NCBI RefSeq assembly: GCF_014196345.1
Contig: NZ_JACIDN010000006.1
Coordinates: forward strand, 186,001-250,000
Reading direction: 5' to 3'
DNA: 64,000 nt
DNA from: Methylobacterium brachythecii
GTDB taxonomy: Bacteria > Pseudomonadota > Alphaproteobacteria > Rhizobiales > Beijerinckiaceae
The position numbers and the translations under genes were made by a program. Shown piece after piece: positions 18,119 through 27,362 of the stretch. A model generated the notes under the pieces. The model was given only the letters and a program-made list of their open reading frames with translations. It ran no database searches and was not told where the DNA came from. Positions within the stretch are counted from its first letter, which is position 1, and each line of letters starts with the position of its first letter.

Positions 18119-20461
18119 ATGAGGAAGGTCGACCGCACTGCCGAACCACCGCCCCGCTGCCTGTCGGACGAGCGTACGACTCGGGCACGGGAACAGCTTC
18201 GCGCCATCTTCGGAACGGACAACCGCAAGCTCGCGCAGAACCGGGTGAGCCTGCGCTCGTTCCTTGTGCAGGACCCCGAGATCGACCAGGCTCTGACGCG
18301 CCTGTTCAACAAGCGCTGCGCGTTCTGCGAACAGAGTAGGCCGACACGCGCCTACCGGTTCCGGCCGATCGAGGAGGCGGGCCCATCGTCGGCGGCTCCT
18401 CCCGGCGATGCCGATCGTAGTCATCTCTACTACTGCTGGCTCGTGAACTCCTGGCAGAACCTCTATCCGATCTGCGACGATTGCCGCCCGCGCGAGGAGT
18501 CGGTCTTTCCGACGCTCCACCAGCGTTGCCCGATACCGAGCCGGACCCAGATCCGTTCGTACGTCGATCGGGCTCCGGCCTCCTGGCCACACCCGATCGA
18601 CGAAACACCGCTGCTGCTGGATCCGTGCGGAAGCGATACCCTTGCCCGGCACCTGACGGCATTGCCGGGGGGAGAACTGGTGGGATTGAGCTCGCGCGGA
18701 GAGTTCACCATCGAGCATTTCTCCCTCAACCGGCAGCAGCTCGTCGAAGAACGGCGGTCCGCCTACTCCTTCCATCTCGATGAACTGGGTTCCATCCTGA
18801 GCGGCCGCAGCAGCTTCTCGGATGTTTCCGAGCTGTTCGATCAGGATTTCGGCGGCACCGGGTACATGCTGCTCAGGGAGATCGCCAAGAAGCTCGTCGG
18901 AGGGAAGGCGTCTTCGCAGTCCCTTTCGCCCAAGGTCATCGGCCGCTTCTTCGCGAAGCAGTTCAAACTTCCCTCGTTCGACCGGCGGCTGCGCGATGCG
19001 TTCGACGAACTCCTGCACGTCCCGGAGCAGGTCCATGTCCGTCGGAAGCGCAGTCGTCGCCCGCTACGCGGCGACGCTCGCCCGGTCGCCTTCACGATCG
19101 AGAACTACAAGGCGCTCGAGAAGATCGAGATCAAGCTGCCGGCGCAGTCCGGAACCTCGACAGCCGCCGCGCAGCTCATCGGACGCTACCCTGGATCGGA
19201 ATTGGCGCCTGCGATCGTCATTCTCGGTGAGAACGCCGCGGGCAAGAGCTCAATCCTGGAAGGAATGGCGCTGGCCTTGAGCGAGCAGGACGCACGGGAT
19301 GACCTCAAGCTCGTCGCTTCGGACTGCATCCTCAATCCCGAATGGATGGGAGGCCGCGCCGGTCGGCGCCCAGCTGCGTCGCTGAAGGTCCGATACGAGA
19401 ACGGCGACGAGGCGACGGTCGCCGTCGGCGCCGGTTTCCCGTTCCGGGAAGGACGCGACCTCGCACGGATTCCGGTCTTCGCCTACGGCGCCTTCCGCCT
19501 GTTCCGAAAGGTCGACCGGCGAACCCGGCCATCGGCCAGGATCCGATCGCTGTTCGAACTCGACTACGTCCTTCCGAACCCCGAGCCCTGGCTCGTGTCC
19601 CTGGCGGAAACTCCGCTTTTCGAGGAGGTCGCCCGTGCCCTGAAGATGATTCTCGCGATCGATCAGGCCGTCGACGTCATCGACATCGATAGGGACAGGC
19701 AGGAATGCGCGCTCGTCGTCAGCACCACGGCGGCGGACGGCGGAACGGCGACAATCCGTACGCCGCTCTCCGCGGTTTCGTCCGGGTTCCGGGCGGTTCT
19801 CGCCATGACCTGCGACGTGATGCGCGGATTGACCGCTCTTCAGAGCAGCACCGGCACCACCTTGGCGAAGACGCGCGCCGTCGTTCTGATCGACGAGGTC
19901 GAGGCGCATCTCCATCCGAGATGGAAGATGCGGATCATCCAGGGGCTGCGGGAGGCTCTGCCCGGTGTGACCTTCATCATGACGACCCACGATCCCCTCT
20001 GTCTGCGCGGCCTCGCACCGTCGGAGGTACGGGTCTTCCGCCGCATAAGACGAACAGAACAGTACGGCTTGCCGCCGACCTTCGTCGAGCAACTGGAAGA
20101 GCTACCCCCGATGGGCGGCCTGACGGTCGAGCAGCTGCTCACCTCGGATCTCTTCCAGCTTCACACGACCGATGCTCCGGCGCTGGAGGACAGCTTCGCT
20201 CGCTTCGGCGACCTGCTGGCCCGGGAACAGGCCGGCGAACTAATTTCCGGCGACGCCGGCGCGGCCCTGCAGCGAGCACGGATGGCGCTCAGGTCTCAGA
20301 TCGGCGACGCGATACCGGTCGGTTCGACGGAGGTGGAGCGCCTCATCCAGGAAGCGGTCGAACGGTATCTGCTCGATCGCCGGGGGAAGTCCCATTCCGA
20401 GCTGACGCGGCTTCGCGATGAAACGCGAGACGCGATCATCGCCGCATTGGGAGACCTTTGA
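18119..20461 (+). CDS. Septu-like fusion: pseudo-HNH (PtuB-like) domain plus PtuA-like ATPase
   Basis: A 780-residue protein. Residues 1-330 resemble the adjacent HNH protein, with C67-x-x-C70 (RCAFCEQ), YRFRPIEE where HNH relatives have EHFRPK, WQNLYPICDDC (C119, C122), and later LLLDPCGSD and FSLNRQQLVEERR. The expected catalytic His is replaced by Arg and the Asn after the second CxxC is lost, so this domain is probably inactive. Residues 350-780 form an ABC/SMC-type ATPase with Walker A GENAAGKSS (about 370), Walker B VVLIDEVEAHLHPRW (about 588) and an H-loop TTHDP. Septu systems pair such an ATPase (PtuA) with an HNH nuclease (PtuB). The next gene is an intact PtuB-like protein beginning at the base after this stop. 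I recall no described example of this fusion. Confidence 0.82.
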   Translation: MRKVDRTAEPPPRCLSDERTTRAREQLRAIFGTDNRKLAQNRVSLRSFLVQDPEIDQALTRLFNKRCAFCEQSRPTRAYRFRPIEEAGPSSAAPPGDADRSHLYYCWLVNSWQNLYPICDDCRPREESVFPTLHQRCPIPSRTQIRSYVDRAPASWPHPIDETPLLLDPCGSDTLARHLTALPGGELVGLSSRGEFTIEHFSLNRQQLVEERRSAYSFHLDELGSILSGRSSFSDVSELFDQDFGGTGYMLLREIAKKLVGGKASSQSLSPKVIGRFFAKQFKLPSFDRRLRDAFDELLHVPEQVHVRRKRSRRPLRGDARPVAFTIENYKALEKIEIKLPAQSGTSTAAAQLIGRYPGSELAPAIVILGENAAGKSSILEGMALALSEQDARDDLKLVASDCILNPEWMGGRAGRRPAASLKVRYENGDEATVAVGAGFPFREGRDLARIPVFAYGAFRLFRKVDRRTRPSARIRSLFELDYVLPNPEPWLVSLAETPLFEEVARALKMILAIDQAVDVIDIDRDRQECALVVSTTAADGGTATIRTPLSAVSSGFRAVLAMTCDVMRGLTALQSSTGTTLAKTRAVVLIDEVEAHLHPRWKMRIIQGLREALPGVTFIMTTHDPLCLRGLAPSEVRVFRRIRRTEQYGLPPTFVEQLEELPPMGGLTVEQLLTSDLFQLHTTDAPALEDSFARFGDLLAREQAGELISGDAGAALQRARMALRSQIGDAIPVGSTEVERLIQEAVERYLLDRRGKSHSELTRLRDETRDAIIAALGDL

Positions 20462-21577
20462 TTGCGTCGCGTCGATCGGGCAACCTTCGCTGGGCCAGCC
20501 AGTCTGTCGATCCCGGGGCGCACTGGCCCGAGTGAACTCGATGGCGCTCGCGCGCACTACGCTTCCGGAAGGAAAGGCACTTACCCGTTCAGGGCCTACA
20601 AGGGCAACGATGTGCGCCATGCCCTGGACGCGCTGTTCCACGGCAAGTGCGCATACTGCGAAAGCCGCTTCGATGTGACCGCCCCGGTTGATATCGAACA
20701 CTTCCGGCCGAAAGGGGGCGTCGAAGGCCAAGTCCATCCCGGATATTGGTGGCTCGCGGCCGAATGGACCAACCTCCTGCCGAGTTGCATAGACTGCAAC
20801 CGGAGGCGCTACCAACCTACTCCGTCGGCGTTCGCCAGCCTCAGCGCGGGGCTGGACCAAGCTCGACGCACGGGCTTCACGAGCGTCAAGACGGGCAAGG
20901 AAACCAGCTTCCCGATCTCGGCGCTCGGCGTCCGCAGCATCCAGGAACCCGCACCAGGCATGCTGACGGCCGCCCTGGCTGCCGAGCAATGTCTTCTACT
21001 CGATCCATGTACGGACGATCCCGGCCGCCATCTGAGCTTTCATATCGATCGGCTCAATCCGCTCGGCATCGTCTATCCCACCGGCGCCGGACCTGTGGTT
21101 CTGCCGGAGCCGACGGCCGCCATACCAGATGTCGAACGGGCGGCCCGAGCTGCCGGGCTCAGCGAACGCGGCGCCGTATCCATACAGGTCTACGGTCTCA
21201 ACAGGCTGGCGCTCGTCCAAGAGCGGACTCGCGTCCTCAGGAAGCTCGAGTTTCTAGGCAAGCTCGTGGTCGAGCTGTCGGCGACCGCCGACGAGTTGGA
21301 AGAGATCGAGGTGCCGGACGCGGAACACCACGCGGTCCGAAACAACGCCATTAAGCGCCTCCGTGCGGGCGCGCGGAGGGCAGTCGCCGAAATCAGGAGC
21401 CAGTCCGAACCCGATGCGCCGTTCTCCGAAATGGCGAAGGCGTGGATTGCGGTGTTTCTCGCCGAAATGGCTGCTGCGAAGTCCGTGCGTCCTACAACGC
21501 CTCCGCCGGAGCCCTCACAGCCCCCGAAGCCTCCGGCATGCAAGCCGCGGGGAGTGCGACGGCTCATTCTGGATTGA
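20462..21577 (+). CDS. ptuB: Septu PtuB-like HNH endonuclease
   Basis: A 371-residue HNH-type protein like the retron/Septu endonuclease family (TIGR02646 type). It shows C63-x-x-C66 (KCAYCESRF), D-IEHFRPKG with H80, YWWLAAEWTNLLPSCIDCN with C109, C112 and Asn113, then LLLDPCTDD and YGLNRLALVQER. The residues of an active HNH nuclease are present. In Septu systems the nuclease is held by the ATPase and released or activated upon phage infection. The start is TTG at 20462, directly after the ATPase gene's TGA; no in-frame ATG lies before the zinc motif. The C-terminus is Pro-rich. Confidence 0.85.
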   Translation: MRRVDRATFAGPASLSIPGRTGPSELDGARAHYASGRKGTYPFRAYKGNDVRHALDALFHGKCAYCESRFDVTAPVDIEHFRPKGGVEGQVHPGYWWLAAEWTNLLPSCIDCNRRRYQPTPSAFASLSAGLDQARRTGFTSVKTGKETSFPISALGVRSIQEPAPGMLTAALAAEQCLLLDPCTDDPGRHLSFHIDRLNPLGIVYPTGAGPVVLPEPTAAIPDVERAARAAGLSERGAVSIQVYGLNRLALVQERTRVLRKLEFLGKLVVELSATADELEEIEVPDAEHHAVRNNAIKRLRAGARRAVAEIRSQSEPDAPFSEMAKAWIAVFLAEMAAAKSVRPTTPPPEPSQPPKPPACKPRGVRRLILD

Positions 21578-21658
21578 AGGAGGATCCGGTACCTTGGGTC
21601 CGCGTCGAAGAGCGGTCGAGCGGAGATCCGCACGCCATGTCTCGAACGAACGCGGGCA

Positions 21659-23323
21659 TCAGGCCGCTTCGAGGTGACGCCTCTTCAAACGGTCCGCTGC
21701 CGCCGCCGACCGGTCAGAACCGTAGTCGTAGGCGAAGACCGGAGCCGGCGACACCGAAACCGATGCGTCGGTCACGGTGTAGGGCGCCAGCTTGAGGATC
21801 TCCGGCAGAAGCACGGAAGCGGGCCAGCGGCCGTAGTTCTCGGCCTTGGTCCGCGCGGCATGGCCCTGGATCGCATCGAGCTTCTGCTCCGACATCCCGA
21901 CCCGTCTGCCTTCGGTCTTGAATCGGTGCCGCCACGCATGGGAGGGGCCGACATCCTTACCGACGATGCCGAGGCTCCTGACCCATGATCCGATATGGGC
22001 GCCGACCGCCTGGTAGCGCGACGCGTTGTGGGCCTCCCGCTGGACGGGGTTGAGCTCTGGATCGAGGTCTGGCTCGTAGAAGAGCGGTCCGGCCGCACAG
22101 GCTTCGACGAATTCGAGAAATCCCTGTTCGACCACGTGGGGATGAAGAGGGATCAGCCTCGGCTTCCGATCCTTCACCCGGCCGGCATCCCGGGTGATCC
22201 GCAACGCCCAGACCCCGTCGTCGAAGACGACGTCCTCAGCCCGGAGCTGTGTGATTTCGTTCACGCGGCTGCCGGTATAGGCGCAGAGCCAGGGCACCCA
22301 TCGCCGGGCGGCCCTATGCAACGGCGACACATCGTCGGGCTGCACGCGCAGACTCGCAGACAGGATGAGGCAGGCCTCCCTATCGTCGAACTCCCGCATG
22401 TTCCGGTTCCGGCCGGCGGGCACCTTCACCTTCAGGTCGCGGCTCGGATTCTCCTTGAGCTTCCGTCGGGCGACGAGCCAGCCGTAAACGGCCTTGACCG
22501 CCGCCAGATAGACATCGCGAACGGTCACGGCCTCGGGCTTCCTGCCCTTCCCGGCGTCCTTGCCTTCGAGCAGGTGGTCGAGCCATCCCGCGATCGTATC
22601 GGCGTCGATCAAGGCGAGGTCGTCGCGTCCCACGTAGCGCACCAGGCTTGCGAAGACCGGAGACCACCGCTTTCTCGTGGCTGGCGACAGCTCGGACGCG
22701 GCGGCGTAGGCCGTGAACGACGCCTGAGCGCGGAGGACCGGCTTAATGGCCGCGTGGCGTGGAAACCGGCCGGCCTCGGGATCCGGACGGAAGTCGCCGC
22801 CTGCCCAGTAGAAAGGTAGTGCCGACGCCTGAACGACGGCCTCCGCGCATTGCCGTTCGATCGCCCTGCGTGTCCGGGCATCGACGATGAGACCTCGCTC
22901 CTCAAGATAGGAATCGATGTGGCGGCCGATGTCGTGGTCGAAATGCTCTCGCTCGCTTTCGTGGAGATCGCCTTTCAGTAGCTTTCCACACATGCTCGTC
23001 AAATGATAAAAATAGTGAAGCGAGATACCTTTTCCCGTTAAAGCCAGTTTTGTTATCTTGTCGTACAAATGGCCGCCGATGGTCGCGATTTCCAATACAT
23101 CAAGTTTTCGATAACCTTGCCTGAGATTGTTCCATTTTTCTTTGTACTTAAGATGAATTTCATTGTAGGCTAACTGAGCTTTGTGCATGTCTTTAGTGCG
23201 AAGGCTGATCTTTACGTGATCGCGTCCTACGAGTTCGACTAGATCCTTCGGCACGCGGCGGCGATAGTACAGCACCTCGCTATCGGGATGGGGCCAGGGC
23301 TTGAGCGGCTCTTCGTCGTACAT
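21659..23323 (-). CDS. tyrosine recombinase/integrase with DUF6538-like N-terminus
   Basis: A 554-residue site-specific integrase. The N-terminus (LYYRRRVPKDLVELVGRDHVKISLRTKD) matches the DUF6538 type seen in alphaproteobacterial island integrases. The catalytic domain carries the first Arg in YTGSRVNEITQL, the Lys region ITRDAGRVKDRKPRLIPL, HAWRHRF for the H-x-x-R box, QGHAAR for the second His position and AENYGRW for the nucleophile Tyr, so it should be active. It probably moved the island, or part of it, into a tRNA gene. It is convergent with the Septu-like operon and lies 6.7 kb from the tRNA-like scar rather than next to it, so later rearrangement is likely. Confidence 0.9.
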   Translation of the reverse strand: MYDEEPLKPWPHPDSEVLYYRRRVPKDLVELVGRDHVKISLRTKDMHKAQLAYNEIHLKYKEKWNNLRQGYRKLDVLEIATIGGHLYDKITKLALTGKGISLHYFYHLTSMCGKLLKGDLHESEREHFDHDIGRHIDSYLEERGLIVDARTRRAIERQCAEAVVQASALPFYWAGGDFRPDPEAGRFPRHAAIKPVLRAQASFTAYAAASELSPATRKRWSPVFASLVRYVGRDDLALIDADTIAGWLDHLLEGKDAGKGRKPEAVTVRDVYLAAVKAVYGWLVARRKLKENPSRDLKVKVPAGRNRNMREFDDREACLILSASLRVQPDDVSPLHRAARRWVPWLCAYTGSRVNEITQLRAEDVVFDDGVWALRITRDAGRVKDRKPRLIPLHPHVVEQGFLEFVEACAAGPLFYEPDLDPELNPVQREAHNASRYQAVGAHIGSWVRSLGIVGKDVGPSHAWRHRFKTEGRRVGMSEQKLDAIQGHAARTKAENYGRWPASVLLPEILKLAPYTVTDASVSVSPAPVFAYDYGSDRSAAAADRLKRRHLEAA

Positions 23324-23949
23324 TGTCTTCGATCCGGCGATCAGGCCGCGATCATCGCTTGCGGTTCGTAATCATTCGGTGTCCGGCGCCTACGGAGTGT
23401 TCGCGCCTAGCCTCTGTCGGCACACGATCCGCGAGTGCGCAAGCGGGGGCCAACGCTGGGTCGGGGTTCGACCGATGCGTTCTGAACGCCGATCCGGAGG
23501 TCGCCGAAGGCGTCCTTTCGGTGAAGCTGACGGATGGAGAGACCGGCGGCCTGTTCGGCTTCCCGTTCGACTAGACTCGCTGCCCGTGCCCGATCGTCGG
23601 CCGTTTCCATCTTGAGCTCACGGCGACCGATTCGATGGTGTCTGGCGGAGGCGCCTCGGGCATCCGCCGATGGGGATGGCCGCCTTCAACGCGAGCCCGG
23701 ACAGCAGCGGGGACGCGGCGGCCAGATGGCTTGCGAAATCCTGATGTCCACGCCTCCTGCGGCGCTGCGAGGCCCGGGGAAGCCCCGGGGCGGCAAGCTT
23801 GCCGACAGCACTCGAAGACCGGCGCCACGAGATGTCCATTGGACCAACATGTCCAAGTGGCACCGAACGCCCGGGCGGATTGGCTGAAGTCCGCCTCACG
23901 CGTCCACACAGGTTCGATCAGCCGATTAGTTCGGCGCCAGCCTATTCGA
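23324..23949. other. 626-bp region without a convincing gene
   Basis: It lies between the integrase and the peptidoglycan hydrolase genes. A short minus-strand frame at 23407-23610 has a plausible helical segment (AASLVEREAEQAAGLSIRQLHR), resembling small hypothetical proteins, but lacks a clear ribosome binding site. I would not call it a gene. The rest shows no family resemblance and may be decayed DNA. Confidence 0.4.
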
Positions 23950-25389
23950 TCAGGGGTTCTTCGCGAACCAATCCGCTCGCTTCATCACGTCTTCGCAGTA
24001 GGGCGAATGAGGTCCGTGCTGTCCGTTGTAGGCGGATACCGCGTAACGAAGCGCGGTAGGCGGATCGATCCCCTGGCCTACGAAACGATCGATGTTCTGC
24101 CTGAGGAGATTGCAGCCGTACTTGATGTTCTTGTCCGCGTCGTACCACTCGCCGGTCTTCGCGAAGTCATGCGAGTACCAGTCGATCTGCATCAAACCGC
24201 GGCCCCAACCCTTTCCGTCGGTAGGCATGGAATGCCCCCACTTCGCAGGATCTCGCGGCGTCCAGTCGCCCGTGCCCGTCGGGCCGACCGGGCGCAAGAT
24301 CAGGCCCCACTGCGACTCCTTGGACCCGATGGCCAGTACCACGGAAAGATCCAGCTGGCTCTCCCGGCACGCCTCGCCGATCGAAGTCCAATAGTTCGCC
24401 TTCGCAGTCTGAAGGTCCCGCTTCAACGCCCATTCCGGGTAGGGCACCGCAGCCGCGAAGACCTGGGCAGCAGCAACCTCGTCGAGCATCGTATGTAGCT
24501 CGAGCGCGGTCGATCTCGGCCCGGGAACGGAACTCTCCGCCACGCCTCCCGGAGGCTTCGGCGATGGTTGACTGCTGATCACGATCTTGACGCCCGTCGT
24601 GGGCGCGACCGAAAATTCGAAATAGTTGATCCCACCCGGGAAGAAGCCACCGAACTTGGTGTCGCCGGCGGCCACCAGCTCCTTGATCTTGTCCATCGCC
24701 TTATCGAAGGCCTCGGACGCCTGCGTGGCGCTGTCGACCGGCTCGGCCGTTTCGACGAGTGCCTTGTCGAGCAGCACCCCGGCATTCGGCATCACCGCCT
24801 CTGCAAATTCGTGGTCTTCGAGGGCCGCCACCGCAAAGTCGCTTTCGGTGACGCTCATGAGAAATTCGACTTCGTCCTTCGTAAAGGCCGGATCCCAATG
24901 GATGTTATCGGGCACATGACAATGCCCGTAGTGGCCACCCTTGGTGTTCCAGTTGGGAACACTCCTATTGTGATGCCCGGGATCGTTGCCGTCCTTGGGC
25001 GGATCCGGGTACCCGCTCGGCCATTGCTTCGGAACATCGTGGGTTTCTTCGATCCAACGACACAGTCGGCCCGCATTCTTCAGGGCGTCGCGATCCTTGT
25101 CGCGTCCAGCGAAACCAACGAGTTCGTATTGGATCGCCGAGCTCTTGTTGGTCTGCACGTTACCGGGATGTTTCAACGCGCGGGCGGCGACCGATGTATC
25201 GAGGTGCTGATAGATGTGTGTTGCATCGACGGTAAAGTGCGGGATCTTGTGATCCTGATTGTATTTGTCGAACGCGCTCTGGGCCGTGGAACCCTCTGTC
25301 GTGTGGTGAACGACCTTGAACGGGTCGTCGTTGTACTTTCCGCCCGACCACGGCAAAGGTTTCCAAACTGCGAAGGGACATATCGCCAT
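23950..25389 (-). CDS. two-headed peptidoglycan hydrolase: amidase plus lysozyme/transglycosylase
   Basis: A 479-residue protein with two cell-wall-cutting domains. Residues 1-160 resemble an N-acetylmuramoyl-L-alanine amidase (amidase_2/PGRP type): VVHHTTEG (H28, H29), HFTVDATHIYQHLD, a Tyr in QYELVGFAG, and GHHNRS and GHCHVP as later metal ligands. Residues about 330-479 resemble a lysozyme or lytic transglycosylase, with the catalytic Glu in GSKESQWG and then GRGLMQIDWYSHDF and YAVSAYNGQHG. There is no signal peptide, as in phage endolysins and type VI effectors. No holin, VgrG, PAAR or Hcp gene is in the window. It may be an antibacterial effector or a prophage remnant. Confidence 0.82.
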   Translation of the reverse strand: MAICPFAVWKPLPWSGGKYNDDPFKVVHHTTEGSTAQSAFDKYNQDHKIPHFTVDATHIYQHLDTSVAARALKHPGNVQTNKSSAIQYELVGFAGRDKDRDALKNAGRLCRWIEETHDVPKQWPSGYPDPPKDGNDPGHHNRSVPNWNTKGGHYGHCHVPDNIHWDPAFTKDEVEFLMSVTESDFAVAALEDHEFAEAVMPNAGVLLDKALVETAEPVDSATQASEAFDKAMDKIKELVAAGDTKFGGFFPGGINYFEFSVAPTTGVKIVISSQPSPKPPGGVAESSVPGPRSTALELHTMLDEVAAAQVFAAAVPYPEWALKRDLQTAKANYWTSIGEACRESQLDLSVVLAIGSKESQWGLILRPVGPTGTGDWTPRDPAKWGHSMPTDGKGWGRGLMQIDWYSHDFAKTGEWYDADKNIKYGCNLLRQNIDRFVGQGIDPPTALRYAVSAYNGQHGPHSPYCEDVMKRADWFAKNP

Positions 25390-25881
25390 TGAAATTTCCG
25401 CCCTGGTCGTTCTTGATTTCTGTTTATTTTATTCGATCATGCAAGTTCATGTCAATGATGTCTGTATTTCAATATGACGAAATGTTTTCTATCCTTCTCG
25501 TGCCATGAGAGTTTAAATAATTTTGAGCTCATTGTGAATAATCGGAGCTGCCGAAAGTCTAATTTTGATTCCGGCAGAGCAACAGGTCGACATTAATCGA
25601 ATTCTAACGTCATTTCTTCTTCGCAACAGACCCGCAGGTCGCAGTTCAGCTTTCAGCCAGGACAGCTTGGCAACTTTGTTCAGGATTCACGCAAGCGGAC
25701 CCTTGGAGCTTCCGGACATGGTCGGGAGCGGGGGCGGCGGCGACGTCTGCTTCCAAGCTTCGTCAGTCGAAGACGGACCGGCGGAAGGCCGCCCTAGTCG
25801 CGGGCCAGAATGACCGGATTGGAGGCATAGCCGTCGTCGGCCGATCGGAGTGTTCCAGGAGGACGTGGCGTCCGCGGTTTC
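25390..25881. other. 492-bp intergenic region, AT-rich on its left side
   Basis: No gene is supported. The first 200 bp are clearly AT-richer than the surroundings and probably hold the promoter of the peptidoglycan hydrolase gene on the minus strand. The rest leads into the SDR pseudogene. Confidence 0.5.
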
Positions 25882-26385
25882 TCAGAAGCTCTCGACCCAG
25901 GGCCTGACTTCGATCTCCCACGACCAGGCGCTTCGATGCTGGCGGAGCAGATCGACGTAGGTTCGGGCGATCGCATCAGGATCGAGTGTGCTGTCTGGAC
26001 GATCGGCAGAATCCGTCCGGCCTGCAGGCCGGACACGTCCATCGACGACGGCATGCGCGACATTCATCCCTTTCGGAGCCAGCTCGCGCGCTGCGCTCTG
26101 CGCCACCCCGCGCAGCGCGAACTTGCCCATTGCGAACGGGGACGACAGCGCGAAGCCCTTCACGCCGGCCGTGGCTCCGGTCAGCAGGATCGCGCCTTTG
26201 GCGGCCGGGATCATGCGCTTGGCTGCCTGCTGGACGGAGTAGAAGGCACCGAGCGCCGTGACGCCCACGGCCCGCTCCGCCTCTTTGGGATCGAGTTCCA
26301 CGATGGGGCCTCGTACCCGGCCGCTGGCGTTCTAGACCACGACCTCGGGCGCTCCGATCCGTGCCTCGGTCTCGCCAAGATCCCT
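25882..26385 (-). pseudogene. SDR pseudogene, 5'-truncated with an internal stop
   Basis: The translated minus strand matches the C-terminal two thirds of the intact SDR at 56477-57178 almost residue for residue (GAFYSVQQAAKRMIPA, GAILLTGATAGVKGFALSS, HRSAWSWEIE). The reading frame carries TAG where the intact copy has the Tyr of VVIYNASG, and homology stops near 26385, so the Rossmann nucleotide-binding part is gone. The open frame left (25882-26301) could give a 139-residue fragment without cofactor site. It is in inverted orientation relative to the intact copy 30 kb away. Confidence 0.85.
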
Positions 26386-26468
26386 CCGGAGATCCGGATT
26401 GGGGGGCGGTGCCCGTCCGACGCGCCATCATATGGAGACCGTCCCCGAAGACGCCGACGGTACCTGGC

Positions 26469-26996
26469 TCATTCGGGCTCGGGAAGTTGAGCCATGCGTC
26501 CACGATGCTGCTCCGCGATCTCGTCGAGCGAAACAGGTCGGAAATTCCATGCGTCCACGCCTACGTCGCTGCTCGACGGCGTTCCCGGCAGGCTGCCGTG
26601 ACTATGTCCGTAGAGGGACCAGGATCCGCGGCCCGACTGGTTCCATGCCCGAAGTCCGTAATGGAAGAGCACGATCAGGCGGCCGTCGATCCGTAGCTCC
26701 GCGTAATGCTGGACCGAGGCCCACGGCAGCTCGAGGGTATGCTTCCGATCGTGGTTGCCAAGCACGAGATGGACCGCTCGACCGCGCAGGCTCGAGAAGA
26801 TCTCGCGCATCCGGTTCGGGCCGCATCGATGAGCGAAGTCTCCGAGGTGCCAGACCTCGTCGTTCGATCCGACGACCGAGTTCCACCGTTCGACGAGCGC
26901 CTCGTCCATTTCCTCTACGGATGAATACGGCCGACCGCAGAAGCGGATGATGTTCGTATGGCCGAAATGGTGATCGGACGTGAACCAGATCGTCAT
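26469..26996 (-). CDS. calcineurin-like metallophosphoesterase
   Basis: A 175-residue single-domain metallophosphoesterase. The metal-binding motifs are in order: FTSDHHFGH (D-x-H), HLGDFAHR (GD), LGNHDRKH (GNHD), FHYGLR and YGHSHGS (GHxH). The family hydrolyses phosphomono- or diesters, and in some cases cyclic nucleotides. This short form resembles stand-alone YfcE-like hydrolases often seen in phages and islands. The start is ATG at 26996 because the D-x-H strand begins right after it; the longer frame to 27215 is Arg-rich and unlike protein. The substrate is unknown. Confidence 0.85.
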   Translation of the reverse strand: MTIWFTSDHHFGHTNIIRFCGRPYSSVEEMDEALVERWNSVVGSNDEVWHLGDFAHRCGPNRMREIFSSLRGRAVHLVLGNHDRKHTLELPWASVQHYAELRIDGRLIVLFHYGLRAWNQSGRGSWSLYGHSHGSLPGTPSSSDVGVDAWNFRPVSLDEIAEQHRGRMAQLPEPE

Positions 26997-27118
26997 CGGT
27001 ATTCGCCGTCGGAGCCATCGTCGACTCGACTTCGAACCCCGAAATATACCTTTTTCGGATAACATGGAACTCGGCTTAATCGGCCGGCTGGCTAATCCTC
27101 GCAGCCGCCGGCGCCCCG

Positions 27119-27361
27119 ATGCCCAAGACGCTATACTCCGGCCGGCACAAGGTGCTGGTCGAATGTCTGGTCGCGTATCGCAAGCGCGCGGGCATGACTC
27201 AGACCGAGCTCGCAAAACGTCTCGGTCTCTTTCAATCGAAGATCGCGGTGATGGAGGCTGGCGGACGGCGCATCGATCTCATCGAACTGCTGACGATCGC
27301 CGACATCCTCGAGTTCGACATCGATGAACTGATCGGCAAGGTGAGAGCGGCGGCGGACTAG
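27119..27361 (+). CDS. XRE-family transcriptional regulator
   Basis: An 80-residue protein that is almost wholly a Cro/C1-type helix-turn-helix (YRKRAGMTQTELAKRLGLFQSKIAVMEAGGRRIDLIELLTIAD), with no sensor domain. It would bind DNA as a dimer and repress a nearby operon. It is divergent from the phosphoesterase gene, and the 122-bp gap may be its operator. Its TAG stop lies in the CTAG that was duplicated when the adjacent IS5-type element inserted, so the insertion left the protein intact. Confidence 0.85.
   Translation: MPKTLYSGRHKVLVECLVAYRKRAGMTQTELAKRLGLFQSKIAVMEAGGRRIDLIELLTIADILEFDIDELIGKVRAAAD
27358..27361. repeat. target-site duplication (left), CTAG
   Basis: The same 4 bp stand at 28251-28254 on the other side of the IS. 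CTAG-like targets are usual for the IS5 family. Confidence 0.8.
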
Positions 27362-27362
27362 G

